Shown here in pieces: positions 47,756 through 60,564 of a stretch of DNA of 64,000 bases; positions within the stretch are counted from its first letter, which is position 1; every line of letters starts with the position of its first letter. Below the pieces are notes generated by a model. That model was not told where the DNA came from. It searched no databases and saw only the letters and a list, made by a program, of their open reading frames with translations. Position numbers and translations under genes: made by a program. Source of the stretch: Gaeumannomyces sp. JS-464 (taxonomy: Eukaryota > Ascomycota > Sordariomycetes > Magnaporthales > Magnaporthaceae); contig NGZR01000004.1 of assembly GCA_002197995.1 (NCBI GenBank), forward strand, positions 434,001 through 498,000, given 5' to 3'.

Positions 47756-48944
47756 AGTCCCTTGAACCGCTCAGTAGCCTGTCAACCGGTCCTCCCTCCA
47801 AACCCATCTTTCCTGGGTCTTTTTTGTTTTGCATAAAGCGGTCCTGTCGGAATCGTCCAAGCTTCGGGGAAGGCATACGGAAGGCATACGGAAGGCATAC
47901 CGAGCTGCTGAGCTTTTTTTTTTTTTTTTTTTTTGATGGGACGGGGTGTTGGGGATTGCAAATCGACTAATAGGCATGGTATTCCGTCGCTGAGGAGATG
48001 TCTTATTGTGAACTGATCAAGATTGAATGTCCGCTTCGTTCCCCGGTCCTTTCTTATTGTTTGAAATACCTACACCTTGAACGCCTCGGCAAGAAGTCCG
48101 GCGCGATCGGCTGAGCTTAAGGTAGATCGCATTGACTCTAGAGATAGCACAAGCCTGCGCATCACTTGAGCCGGATAGGAGATGCAAGTCTGGCCGGCCC
48201 CGGAGGCAGGAGAAAGAAACGGCAGATAACCCCGAGGGATCGCTGGAATTTGAAAACCATCGTTCGTGCTCTTGTCCAGCCAGCTTGGTCTCAAAGTCGG
48301 GCGCGAAAGCCAGTCTTTTGACAGGATTGAGGGCCGGGAACGTGCCGACTGGGAGTCACAAGACCGCCGCCATGGGCAGGCCCGCAAGCCAAAGCAGCCA
48401 ACTTACATGAAGCTTCCCATCCATCACACCCTCACGAGCCTCATCACAGCGGCGGTGACTAAAAAAATAAATGATAATCGCCGCCTGAAATTCTGCCCAT
48501 CCATTATTATCAATCATCCTCCGTCCCCTGTCACCTCGCCTGCAGCCAATGGATAATGGCCGCGAAAATGGGTGGAAACGACGCGTTCGGCCAGGCTTCC
48601 CGGAGTTCGGGCCTCGCCTTCTGGGCGCTTTCCCCGGCGGGTGAAGGTCTGAGCCGTCGGCTGTAACAGGACGGGATCGACACATGTCGTCTGGTGCTGC
48701 CTCGGCCGCCGCCATCCAATCTCCAGAGACCCGTGCGGCCAAAGTTGGCACGCTCCAAGGCGCCCGATGTTTGCTCTTTGCAGCTCGGGCAAACAGGCCG
48801 GGAGTCGGGACCGGGACTGGGGCCAGACTTGGTGGTTCTAAGGGGAGAGGCAGAGACCGTTTTGACGCATGTATAAGCGGTTGCCCGGTGCTTTTTTTTT
48901 ACTGTTCCGCGGAACACAGAAAACAAAACTACGACGGAGATCTC
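47756..48944. other. intergenic with tandem repeat and poly(T)
   Basis: Apart from the 11-bp repeat and T-run listed separately, no gene or motif was recognised between these convergent genes. Confidence 0.45.
47868..47900. repeat. 11-bp tandem repeat, three perfect copies
   Basis: GGAAGGCATAC occurs three times without gaps, 113 bp after the stop of the upstream gene; a T21 run follows at 47914-47934. Confidence 0.9.
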
Positions 48945-51315
48945 TCACTTTGGCAAGGCCAGGAGGGCGAACAGGCCCCCCATGACCGGCCGAGCCACAA
49001 ACGTCGGCCCGCCTCCCGGATAGCCCCCCGTGCTCGCGTCGTAGAGATCCGTCATGGCCCTGTCCGACGTGGTGGCGTCGATCCACTTGCGCAGCTTGGA
49101 GATGAACATGGTCTTGGTCTCCGTGTCGGCCACGGCGGCGGCAAACATCTCCCACTTTTTGATTCGGGCGCGCCGATTTCTGGTTAACCAAGGGGACTCA
49201 CAAAGGGGGAACAAGGCAGCAGCAACAACAAAAGAAAAGGACTTACATCACTCTTGGTCCACGTGTGCCGCGTGTCGAGCGCGACGCCGAACTCGAGTTG
49301 CACGCTCCTGTAAAACGTGCTCTGCATGTCGTACACGGCCTGCGGCACAAACCCGAGGTTAAGCAGCCGGTCGCTGTATATGTTGTACAGCAGCCCGTGG
49401 CTGTCTGGCTTGTTGTACGACAGCGTTGTGTGCGGCGGTTTTGCGGCCGTGTTGATGGCCAGCTGCTGCCAGGTCTCGAGGTAGGTGCTCGCGATGGCCC
49501 CGAACGACTGCTGCTCGACGGCGAGGCTGGCGGCGGCGCCCGATGAGACGCGCCGCTCGATCTCGGCCATGGCGCGCAGGCCGATGATACCCTTGATGGC
49601 CAGGTTCGTCTGGTTGGCCAGCGTGCCGGCAAAGTCATCGGTCGACAGCTGGTTCTCAGGCACGAGGCTGTCATTGACGAGGAAGCCGGCCCACTGGCGC
49701 AGCTTGGGCAGGCGCGCGCGCAGGTAGCCGTCGTCGGCGGCGCGCTGGACGTAGGCGAGCGTCATAATGATCATGTTGCCGCACTCCTCGAGGGGCATAG
49801 GCTCGTCATTACCGGCCGGGTAGCCCACGGCGTTGGGGAAGGTGCCCAAGTCGTGGATGGCGTAGCTGTTTGGGTAATGGCCAGCCTCCTGGTTCTCGTA
49901 TAGGGGGTCTAGTAGCAGGCGCAGCAGGCGCGGGTTCAGGTACAGCAGGATCGGCATGGCCGGGAAGATGACGTCGACCGTCTGGATGTCGCTGTTGGAG
50001 CTGATCTCCTTGAGGAACACGTACTGCTGGCTGGGGCCCTGGGCCATCTGCAGGCCGCCAAACGTCTGCCGCACCGCCAGGGTGGTGATGGCCGCGTAGT
50101 CGTCTCCCCCGCCACCGCCGAGTCGGCCCGGATCCGTTCGTCCAGCGAATCCGCCGCTCGGCCCGCCGCGCTCCAGTCTCGGTGGAACGCGGCCATCGAG
50201 TCCGCCGCGCTGCCGAAGTTCTTCTTCCAGGGCCCGGTCAGCGCTGTGGGCGACGCGCCCTGGCCCTGGAAGTTGATGACCGAGTCCTGCGCGAGGCCGA
50301 GCGTGAAGACCACCTCCCTCTCGTCCCCAGACACGCCGCCAAAGTCGCGCGCGAACGCAAAGACGGGCCAGTTGTCGCTGACGGCGCGCGGGTTGCCGTC
50401 GACCGAGTTGTCGAGCCTGCCGTCCGACGCGAACTGCTGCCGCGTCGAGACGTCGCCGCCGCCGACGCGCGAGGTCAGGCCCGCGTCGCCCAAGGCCGCG
50501 AGGAACCACGTGCCCCAGTTGGCCTGCTCGTTGCTCTCGCGGAACACGGCCTGGTCCCGGAGCCCGAACTGGGCGTACTCGACGGCGTTGCCGCCTGTGC
50601 CCGAGGTGCCCTTGCTCCACCGGATGATCTTGGAGTGGTCTCCTCCGCTTGCGAATTCTGCTCGGCGGATGGTCAATCAATGTACTTCTTTCCCGTTTAT
50701 CCAAAAAAAAAAAAATATCAACCGAATCCGCGTTGCAACTCACCTCCTGAGATGTCCATATAAACCTGCACGTTGTGGCTGGCCCCATCAGAGGCCTTGA
50801 CCCTGGCGCTGACGTACGAAAACTGTAGAGACTGCTTTTCCACATCGTCTGGATAGACCGGAGAGAGAAAGGTCACGGTCATGGCGACCTTTCCCGCTAC
50901 ATCGAATGTGAAGATACTCTTGGTCGACGTGTAAGTGAACGACAGTTGGTTCACCGCAGGGGGGCCAGGAGCCGCACCCATCCAGTTATAAACCGCATTG
51001 TCCACCCTGACGAAGCCCTGCCATCCTGTTATTTGACCTCTGTTATTATAAGTAGCAAGTCAGTCATTGTTCTCATAACCCTATTCCCGCCAATCTTTCA
51101 AGGCGCAGGAAGAGAAGGTAGGCTTACGACCAGAACTTTGGCCATGTGCCAGGCAGAATGCCCTTGGCCTCCCCATTAAGCCATGTGTTGAGATATGGCG
51201 ACCTAACGGCCAAGGGAATCGCCGGAGGCCTGGCCGGGGCAAACGTCGATACAGCCTGTGCCAGGAGGCCGGCATACAGGCTGATGAAAGTTATTAGGTG
51301 CAGTATGAGTTCCAT
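48945..51315 (-). CDS. gtaA: secreted glutaminase A (GtaA-type)
   Basis: Seen: exons 51315-51128, 51039-50744, 50657-49247 and 49154-48945, about 700 residues. The N-terminus is a signal peptide (hydrophobic residues 4-20, then Ala-rich). The family pattern follows: PPAIPLAVRSPYLNTWLNG, then ITGWQGFVRVDN, the mid-domain with ISGEFASGG, and the helical C-terminal (alpha/alpha) domain with YPNSYAIHDLGTFPNA, GNDEPMPLEECGNM, NLAIKGIIGLRAMAEI and HTWTKSDWEMF. Known role: extracellular fungal glutaminase releasing glutamate from glutamine. Introns close in phase, including the unusual AAAAAG acceptor before WEMF. One G is missing in the five-base run 50106-50110 (plus-strand CCCCC), the only break. 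An alternative substrate (other DUF4965 proteins) is possible. Confidence 0.88.
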
Positions 51316-53066
51316 GTCGATCTTCTCTGCCGCCGTGATTATTAAAGAAAAAGGAAGAGCAGGTGCGGCTTCTTGGGCTAGACAATCAGGTGCGAAAGGA
51401 ACATCTGCGACCGAGCTTTATAAACGGCCCAAGGAGGAAGGGAGCATAAGGAGAGAAGAAGCAGTCTATCCAAGCTCAGAGCCGGATCTGCAGCTACTTA
51501 CCTGCCTCTTTAGACTACTGAGAGGCGAAAGCGAAGTCGAGCTAAGTCGATTTGAAGAAGAAGGGCGCGCTTGAGTGGAGTAGTGCGTTGGGTGCGCCGT
51601 GAGGAGGAACGTCGGGCTTTTTTTTGCACACAGCCGCCACGACTCCTGCTGGCCTTTGATCCTTTCATCCTACCCACTGCCGGCCAACAAATCCCACAGC
51701 CCACCTTGCATCATCCTTGCCTCCTTTTTTTCTTTTTGTGCCTCCTACGGCTACTCGACAGCGGGTTCTAGACTTGACTGTGCGCACGCCTAGCGACTTT
51801 TTGGGGCGGCAAGTGAGTCGAGGATGGACGGATGTAGGTAATGATACCTCGGCGAATGAAGGAGAGAGAAGGGAAAAAAAGTCACCGACTTCCAACCCCA
51901 TAATCTGCTGTTTCCGCCCTGTGATCCCTGGTCTCAGGATTCGCTGCTGGGCGGAGGGTGGCATGCGCGACGGCTTGTGGTTGCGGATACGACCCTCCCT
52001 GAATCCCGCGGCCAATCTCCCGCGCTCTGGGGATCCCCGCCTCCCAGAAGGAAAGAGAGGGCACGCGCGCGTGTATGAAGCGTAAGGTTGCATCGAGAAA
52101 ACATCACAGGATGTTTCAATGTGAGCGGGCTGATCTGGTCAAGAGGCTCTGGTCCTCGGCCGCAAGCACGATGGGCCTGCCAAGCACGGGAGAGGATCAA
52201 TGGCGGATGGCGTCAAGTAGCTTATTCAATTGAGAGCCTGGCCCCGGGGTCACTGATTAGGGCACGCATCTGTTCGTGCGGATACAGGCGATGGTGCCTG
52301 GACAAGCATCAAGGATGAACCCTCGGGTTTGTAAAGCACGCGCAGTTTGAGTAGACTATCCTGACAGCGTTTCGAAACAGCATTCTGCGGGTCGCGCTGT
52401 TTATCTGAAGAGACATGACGATGTTGGCTATTCACGGACGAGGAGGGAAGAAATTCAATGGCTGGATGAGCTAGCAGCTGAATAAGGTCGCGTCGTCCGT
52501 TTCCTTCCGTCATCCCGACCGACTGACTTCAGTCTCGCAGCCTCAATCTTGGCGGGGGACCTTGATGCACAATGCATGCACGCCCGCGAATCGCAACCTT
52601 GCCCGAGGGTCCAAGAACGCCTCATGTCGTGCGCACGCGCAGTCCAGTCCGGGCGCGGTGGCTGCCCGGGTAAGGGGCGGGCGGGTTCGGCGCGTTCAGA
52701 TGACAGGCAAACCTTGTGAGCATGAGATGGTTCCAGCCTCCAAAGCCAGGAATGGCGGACAAAGCACGGGAGGGGCTTGTCTTGCGGTCCAGACCTGGGC
52801 CCTTTACCGGTGAATGACGCAGCTGGGGCTCGGACTTTGCAGCTCGACTCTTGCACTGCCGAGGTGTGAGAGTGTAGACTTTGCGGAAGATACGAAGTTG
52901 GTACAAAGGCTAGGGTTCGATCGATTAAGGGGAGTGGTTTCTAGAATTAAAGGGCATAGGTGTAGATCTGTCAAATTGTAAGAGTACAGGCAGCAACGCA
53001 ATCAATACAACGCTGCACAAAATCCGCGACGCCAGAAACGAGAAGAAGCACTCTTTTCTTTCATCT
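51316..53066. other. intergenic, no convincing gene
   Basis: It contains the glutaminase promoter and the MFS gene 3' flank. Scattered open frames up to 142 codons lack motifs. Plus-strand T-rich patches lie near 51620 and 51724. Confidence 0.45.
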
Positions 53067-54956
53067 CTAATGGCCAACCGCAGGGACCTGCGCGGCCTGC
53101 TTGCCGGCCTTGCCCTCTTCCTCGGCCCCCGCGGCGGCGGCCTTCTTCTTTTTGAGGCTTATCCAACTAAGCCCCAGGGCGGCGAAAAAGGCGAGGCCGG
53201 CGCACGCGGTCGCGACGTAAAAGGTGCCGCGCAAGCCCCTGAGGTACGCGGTCCGCACCAGGTCGTAAACGCGGTCGAGGCCGCCGCTCTGCTCGATGAC
53301 GCCGCCGAGCTGCGGGCTCTGATGCAGGCGCCCGAGCGTCTGCCGGATGTCGGACGCGCCGCTGTTGATGAAGATGACGGGCGGCAGGCCCGGCACGTCT
53401 GCCGCAATGGAGTCGAGGAGGCCGTTGGTGAAGACGGTTTGCGCGACGGCGATGAAGACGGCTCCGCCTGGGATTGAGCGGGTGTTAGATGGTTAGCAAA
53501 AAGAACATTCCGTGTACGGTAAGCGAACGGACAAAGACCTACCAAGCGTCTGCATAAACTGCACCGCCGCAGTGCCAACCGGCACCCAGTCCAGCGGGAG
53601 GACGTTCTGGATAACGAGCACGCCGATCTGAAAGCCACAACCGACACCGAGGCCGGCAAGAACCTGGTACCCAAACCAGTCCCGCATGGGCGTGTCAAGG
53701 GTAAAGGTCGAGATCATGGCGCAGCCGACGGTGAAGAGCACCATGGACGGCAGGATGAAGGGGTTGTAGTACCCGACCACGGTGATAAGTCCGCCCGTGG
53801 AGATGGAAGCCACGACCACGGCGATGAGCAGCGGCAGCAGCTTCAGGCCGGCCTGGACGGCCGTGTCGGCCTGGATCGCCTGGAAGTAGAGGGCGACGTA
53901 GTACACGAGCGGGAAGAAGGCGGCGCCGAAGAAGAAGGCAAACAGCATCGCCATGACGACGTTCCTGTTCTTGAACAGGAACGGCGGCAGCGTGGCGTTG
54001 TCGCCCTGCCAGACTTGGATGCCAGCGAAAATGAGGGCCATGGCGCCCGCGCCGACGAACAGGCCGATGATCTGCGAGCTGTTCCACGGGAACTCGGTGC
54101 CTCCCCATTGCAGGGCCAGCAAAAAGCAGACGATGGCCGGCAACAGCATGGTCAGGCCGATCATGTCGATGCCCTTGAGGCGCTGGACCAGGCTCAGGCC
54201 CTCGGGGTTGTTGACGCGGTTGATGTGCAGGAACAGGAAGATGGCGACCATGGCGACGCCGCCGATGGGCAGGTTGATCCAGAAGCACCACCGCCACGTC
54301 ACATGGTCCGTAAACGCGCGCCCAGCAGCGGCCCGGCGACGCTCGCTATCCCCCACATTGCCCCGATCAGGCCGAACGCGAGGGGCCGCTGGCGCAGCGG
54401 CAGCGTGTAGCTAGAATAACGACACCGCCCGAGAAAAGCCGACGCCGACGCCGACGCCGGCCACGGCGCGGCCGACGATGAAAGCGTTGGATGTGGGCGC
54501 GAGGGCGCAGACGAGCGACCCGAGCTCGAACAGGGCGACGGCGACCAGGTACGTGATCTTGACGGAGAAGATGCGGTAGATGCGGCCGTAGGTCAGCGAG
54601 GTCGCCGTGCTGGTCAGCAGGTAGGCGGCCCCGTACCACCCAATGTCCTTGACGCTCGCGAATTCGCTCGTGATGGCGCCCAGGGCCGGCGCGATGATGG
54701 TCTGGTCCAGGGCCACCAGGAACACAGACAGGCAGAGCGCGGCGATGATGAGAACCAGCTTCAGGCCCTTGGGGTACTCCATATCGTCATCAGCGCCGCC
54801 GCCCGTTTTAGCACCCCCGGTCTCCGCCGCCTTGGCACCGGGTGCGCCAGGGCCGACATGCTTCTCGTCAGACGAGGCGTCGGCGGTGCCGTTGCTGGAT
54901 AGGACCTGTTTGTCGCCAGCGTCCTTGTCGGCTGGTGGTTGTTGCGTCGAAGACAT
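53067..54956 (-). CDS. MFS drug:H+ antiporter, DHA2-type (14 TM)
   Basis: Seen: exons 54956-53543 and 53467-53067 with a 75-bp intron, about 605 residues. The first 70 residues are a polar cytosolic tail; then transmembrane segments begin with KLVLIIAALCLSVFLVALD, and LDQTIIAPAL is the usual TM1-loop signature. DIGWYGAAYLL and the WRWCFWINLPIGG block (antiporter motif region) follow, with about 14 hydrophobic segments in all and a Lys/Ala-rich C-tail. Such transporters export toxins, antifungals or secondary metabolites; no biosynthetic cluster is seen next to it. Three single-base breaks lie together in the TM4-TM5 region, at about 54430, 54412 and 54325, all in GC-rich DNA; the sequence on each side continues the family pattern. 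Confidence 0.83.
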
Positions 54957-56068
54957 GGCCGGTTGTTCTCCAGAGACCGTCTTTCCGGCTCCGCGTCTAT
55001 GGCAGAGCCCATCCTGACGGCACTAAGAGTTGACGACGACTCGATCAGGAGGAGTCACCCAGTGCTGCTTGCCACGATGCTTGTTGTCTCCGTCACTGCT
55101 GGTGTGGAATGACAAAGGACGGAAACACTGCTAGAAGTTAGGTAACACGAAACACGAAACACGAAACAAGCAACCGGATGCGGCCCCCTCTCTATTTGTA
55201 TTGATCATTTTTTTCAGTCCCCACGAATGGCAGAGGTGCAGTAGCGTCGCGGCGAGAAAACCATGACGACGCTCGGACGTCGCCTTTAGGAACGGATCGC
55301 AATCCAGAGCCACAGGCGTCTCCCCAGCCGAAGAAAAGACGGGGAAACAGTTGTCGGGTGCCGAGTGAACTCCTGCAAACGCATTATCAAAAGGGATTCG
55401 ATTCGGCGTAAATTCCAGCCGGGTTTACGAGCTGGGGTTGCCAGGGCGTCCGGGGTGCTAAGCCCAACCAGCCAACGAGCGGCCGCGCTAGAGAGCGCCA
55501 TAGGGACCTGAATGGCACGAAGCATCGATGGGGGGTACGTATACAAGATTGAGGCCGCTTCAGAGGCTACTTGGGCTAGTGAGTCAAACGACCAAGGGCT
55601 GACGGCGGCGAATTCAATGCCTAATCGGGAGTCAGCTCGGCTCGGATTTTGTGCAGCCTCAGGTTGAGTTTAGGTAAGGAGAATCGAAGTCTGGCGATGA
55701 TCGAGTCTTCCAGGCCAGGACCAGATCGTGCTTTGCTGCGACCCATCGTCACCCCTTTTTCCCGGGTCGCATCGAGGGCCCACCACGGGACGGTGCTACC
55801 CAAACCCCGCCATCTCCTCATAATCCCAGATCGCCCGCTTTCATTGGGTGATCTCGTCCGATGTCGAATCAAGCATCTGACGGGGCCATCGGCGCTCGGC
55901 GCTTGTGCCCGCCGATTCGCACGGGCTTTGGCTCTGTCGGCATCAAGCGCGCCGATTCCCTGTTGCAGGATGGATTTAGAAAAGAATTCCAGGTTTGAAG
56001 GAGCGCATTAGGAAGTATTCCGGCGATAGGCATCGTCCATTTATCATCCACCCGTTCCAAAGGTGGTC
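54957..56068. other. intergenic, no convincing gene
   Basis: It should hold the MFS promoter. Triplicated AACACGAAAC-like units occur at 55143-55168. No coding motif was recognised. Confidence 0.4.
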
Positions 56069-56989
56069 TCAACTGCCGAGCCAGGTTTTCGGGATCGAGG
56101 AGGTAACCCAAGACAAGCCACCAAAAACTGGGCCTGGACACGAACGTGGAAAAACTCGAAGCAACGCACGGCGTGCGCCGCATATCAGCCTCAAGCCCCA
56201 AGAACTACTTTTTAAAATCAAGACAAGATTAGAAGCACTACAGTGGAGCACTGTCAGACCCCAGGCACGCATGCCCTGTCTGTTACAGGCGCTTCTCAAG
56301 CAGGCCGGATCAGAACGCCTCGGGTATTTGAGGACCATGTTCTTCATCGACGGGAAGAAGCGCATTCTCCCGTTGGACGCATCCTCCCCGCACTCGCTGA
56401 CAATGTCGTCGTTGATCATGGCCCACAAATCTTTCCACTCCATCCACTTCAAGTCGACGTGCTTGCGCGGTTCCATGATCTGAGCGGTAGGATGGGCTGC
56501 TGTCAGTGTCTGGATTTCTCAAAAAATAAGCGGGAGAACAGAATCGTCAACCAACCTTGGCTTTCTGCTCAGGATTGACCAGCTCAAGGACGAAGAAGAA
56601 GCAGCGCCACTGGTCATCCTCGAGGAAATCGTCCGTCTCGCCCCACACCAGCTCGTCTCCGATAGTCTTGATCTTCACATCCAGGTCGACCTCCTCTTTC
56701 ATCTCGCGCACAATGGTTTCCTCTGGCGTCTCGTCCTCGTCCAGGCCGCCTCCGGGGAAGGACCACGTATCTTGGAGTTCCCGAGGGCTGGTTAGCACGA
56801 ACGCATGAGGAGGTTTAGTGTCGTCACTTGGAGCTTACCGGGTGGGCCGTCCATTCGGATTGTCTTGGTCTTCAGTCTGCGGTGGATGAGCAGGACCTTG
56901 CCGTCCACGACAAGGATGCCCATGGTGCCCATCCTGAACTTCTTGCCATATCTGGGGTGTGAGGGAGTGCTGGCTTGGTCGGCAGGCAT
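56069..56989 (-). CDS. Nudix hydrolase
   Basis: Seen: exons 56989-56839, 56787-56556 and 56479-56069. After MGILVVDGKVLLIHRR comes TWSFPGGGLDEDETPEET and REMKEEVDL, which is the Nudix box GX5EX7REUXEEXGU with Asp in place of the last Gly. The family cleaves nucleoside diphosphates linked to another group; substrate unknown. The start is set by the ATG before PADQAS. Exons 1 and 2 are out of phase by one base at CCC 56785-56787, probably a missing C. The third exon begins IMEPRKHVDLKWMEW, then stays open far beyond the usual end of such small enzymes; its last 70 residues (from about 56290) look random, so the true stop may be near 56280 and lost by another indel. Total length if intact is about 265 residues. 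Confidence 0.78.
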
Positions 56990-57690
56990 CTTTGCGAGGA
57001 TTCAATCGAGGCTGTGAGGGTTCTAAGGGCAATGTTGTTTAAAAAGGGAGAGGTCCTGCTCTGGCAGCGGAACCAGGGCGATTTTATACAAAGACCATGA
57101 AGCGAATTCACCGAGGCGGCTGACGGTCGTGGCTGTCGGCCAACACTGCTCGTGGCGCGGTTTGGTGCGTGACTGTTTTCTGATTGTTCCTTTGCTGTCC
57201 GGATCCGGCAGACGACCTCAGATGGGCCTCACAGCCTGTTCTGGAATTAACTCGGTTGTGTGGGCGGCTTTACAGTGTGAGAAGGAATGCATCTTCAATG
57301 GCGGCTCACTTGAATTCAAGATTTGGAGGATGCGGCGGAACGCACCTGCGCAATCGAACTTCACCAATTCTGCCGGATTTTTGCCTCGAGCAAAAGAAAT
57401 CAAGCTGAAAAGGATTATACTAACCGGGCTCGATACGCTTCCGACTTCTACTTCACTTTTTACTTTATGGGTAATCACTGAAGTCGGATCTCACACTGGA
57501 GCCTGGAGGCCTATGTGTTACCGCAGGCCCACTCAATTGGGAGGCTAGTGAAGCACATGTGGAATTGATTTTTCCACTCTGCTGGCACATGCATCGAATT
57601 TCGTTTCGTTGACTCCTCGTTGGAAAGTTCCTCGAATTCGCCACACAGCCAGCGCTTCCGGCGGAGTGCTAAGAGCTGGAGCCTTGATGT
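56990..57690. other. intergenic
   Basis: Promoter side of the Nudix gene and 3' flank of the STAND-related gene (both minus strand). No gene recognised. Confidence 0.4.
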
Positions 57691-59858
57691 TTAAAAACCT
57701 TGCTCAGGCTGCTCCGACCAGGTCTTTGGCTTCTCCTTGGCTCGCGCCTGCGCCATGGTCAGCTTCCTCTGGTCCTGGTTGAAGATCAAGATGCGGTCCA
57801 GATCATGTCCAGCGGCATCAGCAAGCGTTTGTGCCAGACGCCGCGCCAATACGACGTCTCGACCACAACTAGGAATTTGACCCGGAGCGGCCCCTGGCCG
57901 CGGTTGAGGGCGCCGACGATGCGCGCCAGCCGGTCCATGGCGGCCGCGACTGTGTCCTCCTGCTCGCAGCAGTCGAGCCTGTCTAGAACCACGTATAGCG
58001 TCGCGGGCTGGTCTAGCACGGACGCGTAGCTCTGCAAAACCGCCTGCAGGAGCTCCAGCAGCGGCTCCAGGGGCCATCTCCCCTCGTGCTCTTTCTCCTT
58101 GGTTCCAAGCGCGCTCTGGAAGTCATGCTCGCTTCGCCTGAGCACCTCGGGCTTGGCGCTCACAATTTGCAGGATGACAGATGCGATCGCCTCAGCGGCG
58201 CCGCATTCGGTCCCATCTAGATCCGGTAGGCAGGAAAAGAAGGCCGGCGCGGCCGCGCCTCCACCTCCCGCAGCGGCCGCCGCGTACAGGGCGATCGGCG
58301 AAAGCCAGCAGTGCGCGTGCCCCGCGTACCGCCTGCCGCTGGGGCTCGTGGCGCCGCCTACGAAAAGCGCCGAGCTGGCCGCCGACTCCTGCCACTTGTC
58401 CCAGACCTCGGCCACCAGGCCCCGTGCGCCCGCACGTAAGCCGTGCACGGCGTCGTCCTTGGACTGTAGGGCAGGTCCGGGAAGACCTGTTGTAGAGCGC
58501 GTCCCGGACGCTGTCGACGCCAGACCCAGGCCCGTAGGGCGGGCTGAGACCGAGCAGCTTTTCAAAGTCTTTCAGCCGTCGCGCGTCGTCTTCTCTGTCC
58601 CTCTCCTCGGCGCGACGCCGCGACGCCTCGAGGAGCTCGTTCAGCTGGTCGTTCTGTGCTGCTAAGTTTTGGCGTGCCAGGGCCGCCTTGACGTTTTCTT
58701 CCAGGAGCTGGGCGTTTTGGGTCTTGAGAAGGTCGTACGAGGCCTCGACGGTCTCGGCTCGAGCCTTCAGTTCTTCAATGTGCCTCGCGGAGACTGTGAC
58801 GGTGTCTTGGATTCTACCAGTGGATTCTTGGATCATGCCGGTAGATTCTTGAATCTTTTCGGTCGACTTCGAGCTCTGGTGGACGCGCTCATGCAGCCGG
58901 TACATCGCCTCGGCGTTGATCTCGGCCAGAGTGCGGTGGATCTCGGCAGCAGTGTCGTCGAAGGGTATGCTGAGGATGGGTATTATGGCCTGGAGGATCC
59001 TTGCTACGCGCGGGTTGTCCTTCCGGTGTCAGCCAGTGCTGATGTTGTCGCAAGCAGACCTACTTACTCCATGAGCTGATCAGGTACTCGGTCGCTTGGC
59101 GCGAGAAAATGATGACTTGGGCGTAAGCGTTGGCGACGAGCCTCTTCATCGACGTGTTCGGGTATATGAGCTCCCACGTCTCAAGCCGAGGGAGCGATTT
59201 ACTGAGCTGATCAAAGATCTCGACAACTCTGGTGTCATTACGGGTCTTTCTGACGACTACCTTGAGGCAGAGGTAAAGGTCAGTCTCTTGCGTTCACCAA
59301 AAGATAAAGGAAGAGCTTCTCCGGAATCAGCACTCACTGCCAACAGGATGGACAACGTCTGGAAGGCAAGTGTCCCGTACGGCCCGGCCGCGCCGAAGGC
59401 CATTTCTATGATGCTCCCGTACTTCTCGACGAACTCTCCAAGGCTGCTCGCTTGCTTCTGCGTCCATGCTGACACCCTCCTGGCGCCCCTCTGTCGCTTT
59501 TCGGCATGCGTCCTGCGCAAATCTGAGAGCTGTCGGAGGTGCTGAACTGCTGACTCTCGCCGCCGCAGTGGCTCCTCGCCGGTAGCCGGCGCGCTGATCT
59601 GGTCTAACAACTGCTTCTGGTCGCTCGCAATACTGGCCACCGACACGATAGACTGGACGCCGGCGTAGAAGGCGGGGTGCGTCTGCTCTAGATATTGGAG
59701 CTCTTGCGGCGGCGGGCTGAGCGTCAAAGAACCTTGTTCAGCGACTACGCTCGTTTCGCGCGTCGGGAAAACATGTGGGAGGCGCGAACTCACGATGCAT
59801 CCCCGAACCACGGCGCCCGCGCAGGCCCTTCCATTTCTAACCCGTCTTCTTTGCTCAT
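57691..59858 (-). CDS. STAND-related protein with DUF7708-like N-terminus and coiled coil
   Basis: Seen: exons 59858-59794, 59732-59338, 59260-59068 and about 59019-57691; roughly 660 residues. The N-terminal half has LQYLEQTHPAFYAGVQS, then WTQKQASSLGEFVEKYGSI and MAFGAAGPYGTLAFQTL, the pattern of fungal DUF7708-type domains, then RLETWELIYPN. A long coiled coil follows (from about residue 250) that starts with three near-copies of a KIQEST/MIQEST/RIQDTV heptad. The C-terminal part resembles the NTPase core of NACHT-like fungal proteins: a Walker-B-like VVLDRLD is present, but I see no P-loop GKS/T; a Gly/Ala-rich segment stands where it might be. It ends ILIFNQDQRKL and a polar tail. Frame breaks are inferred near 59715, 59020 (splice phase), 58486 and 57839. 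Function: probably a regulatory or immune-type protein, by family only. Confidence 0.7.
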
Positions 59859-60564
59859 CTTCTTGTATTGGCCCAGTTTCAGCACCCACACGTGAACCCT
59901 TTCCTCGATGTCACAGTCTTTGTAAGTGTTTGAAGAAAAGCCCTGCATTCAGCTCAAGAGTGCAAATGCTTGGAGTGTGGGGTCTGCGCCATTCTATCGG
60001 CCTTAACAAACCACAAGTCCCTATCCCGCGGTTTTCGGGTGCGTTGGTAATGCGCAAGTCCCAAAATTATAACTTGCCTAACCCAACCCGGATATGCTCC
60101 GGGTATACAATCCGCCTCGGAGGCCTATGATACGAATGTATGGCTGGGAGGCTCTCGCCAATGTTTATTAGCGCCGTGCCTACAGGATTGGGCCCATTGG
60201 GGGGTGTGGAGCGGGGCTATGTTCAAATTGGAGGTCAGGCTGCGGCTTTTGGATGACGGGGTATGACGAATCGGGAAATCGCTTGTGATGTCTCGAGGGT
60301 CTCAGTCGTCGGGCATTTGCCAAATCGGTGGTCAGGCTGCGGCTTTTCGAGGGGCAGAGTTGGGCCTGTGGGATATTTCAAATCCGGGGTCAGGCTGTGG
60401 CTTCTCGAGTGGCAGAGGGGGTTGGTGAACGAGATAAGAAGAGGGATGGCGGGGCTTTTTTGCCATGAGGTGGAAGACAGGGCTTTGGAGGTCAGCTTCT
60501 TTTTGGCATTCAGAGTCCAGATTCTATCTGTCCCTACAAGAACTTTGCTGAGGAGGATTTGACC
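59859..60564. other. shared promoter of STAND-related and AAA+ genes
   Basis: The divergent start codons lie 706 bp apart. The right half contains the three-copy repeat listed separately. No gene recognised. Confidence 0.5.
60224..60418. repeat. three imperfect copies of a promoter repeat
   Basis: A unit starting CAAATCGG and running through GGTCAGGCTGCGGCTTTTCG begins at 60224, 60321 and 60379. The last two form an adjacent tandem of about 58 bp each (60303-60360 and 60361-60418). All three sit 150-340 bp before the AAA+ start codon. Confidence 0.85.

Noticed and set aside
60224..60418. Possible CRISPR-like repeat array
   Set aside because: Three imperfect, partly adjacent copies in a eukaryotic promoter; no regular spacers.
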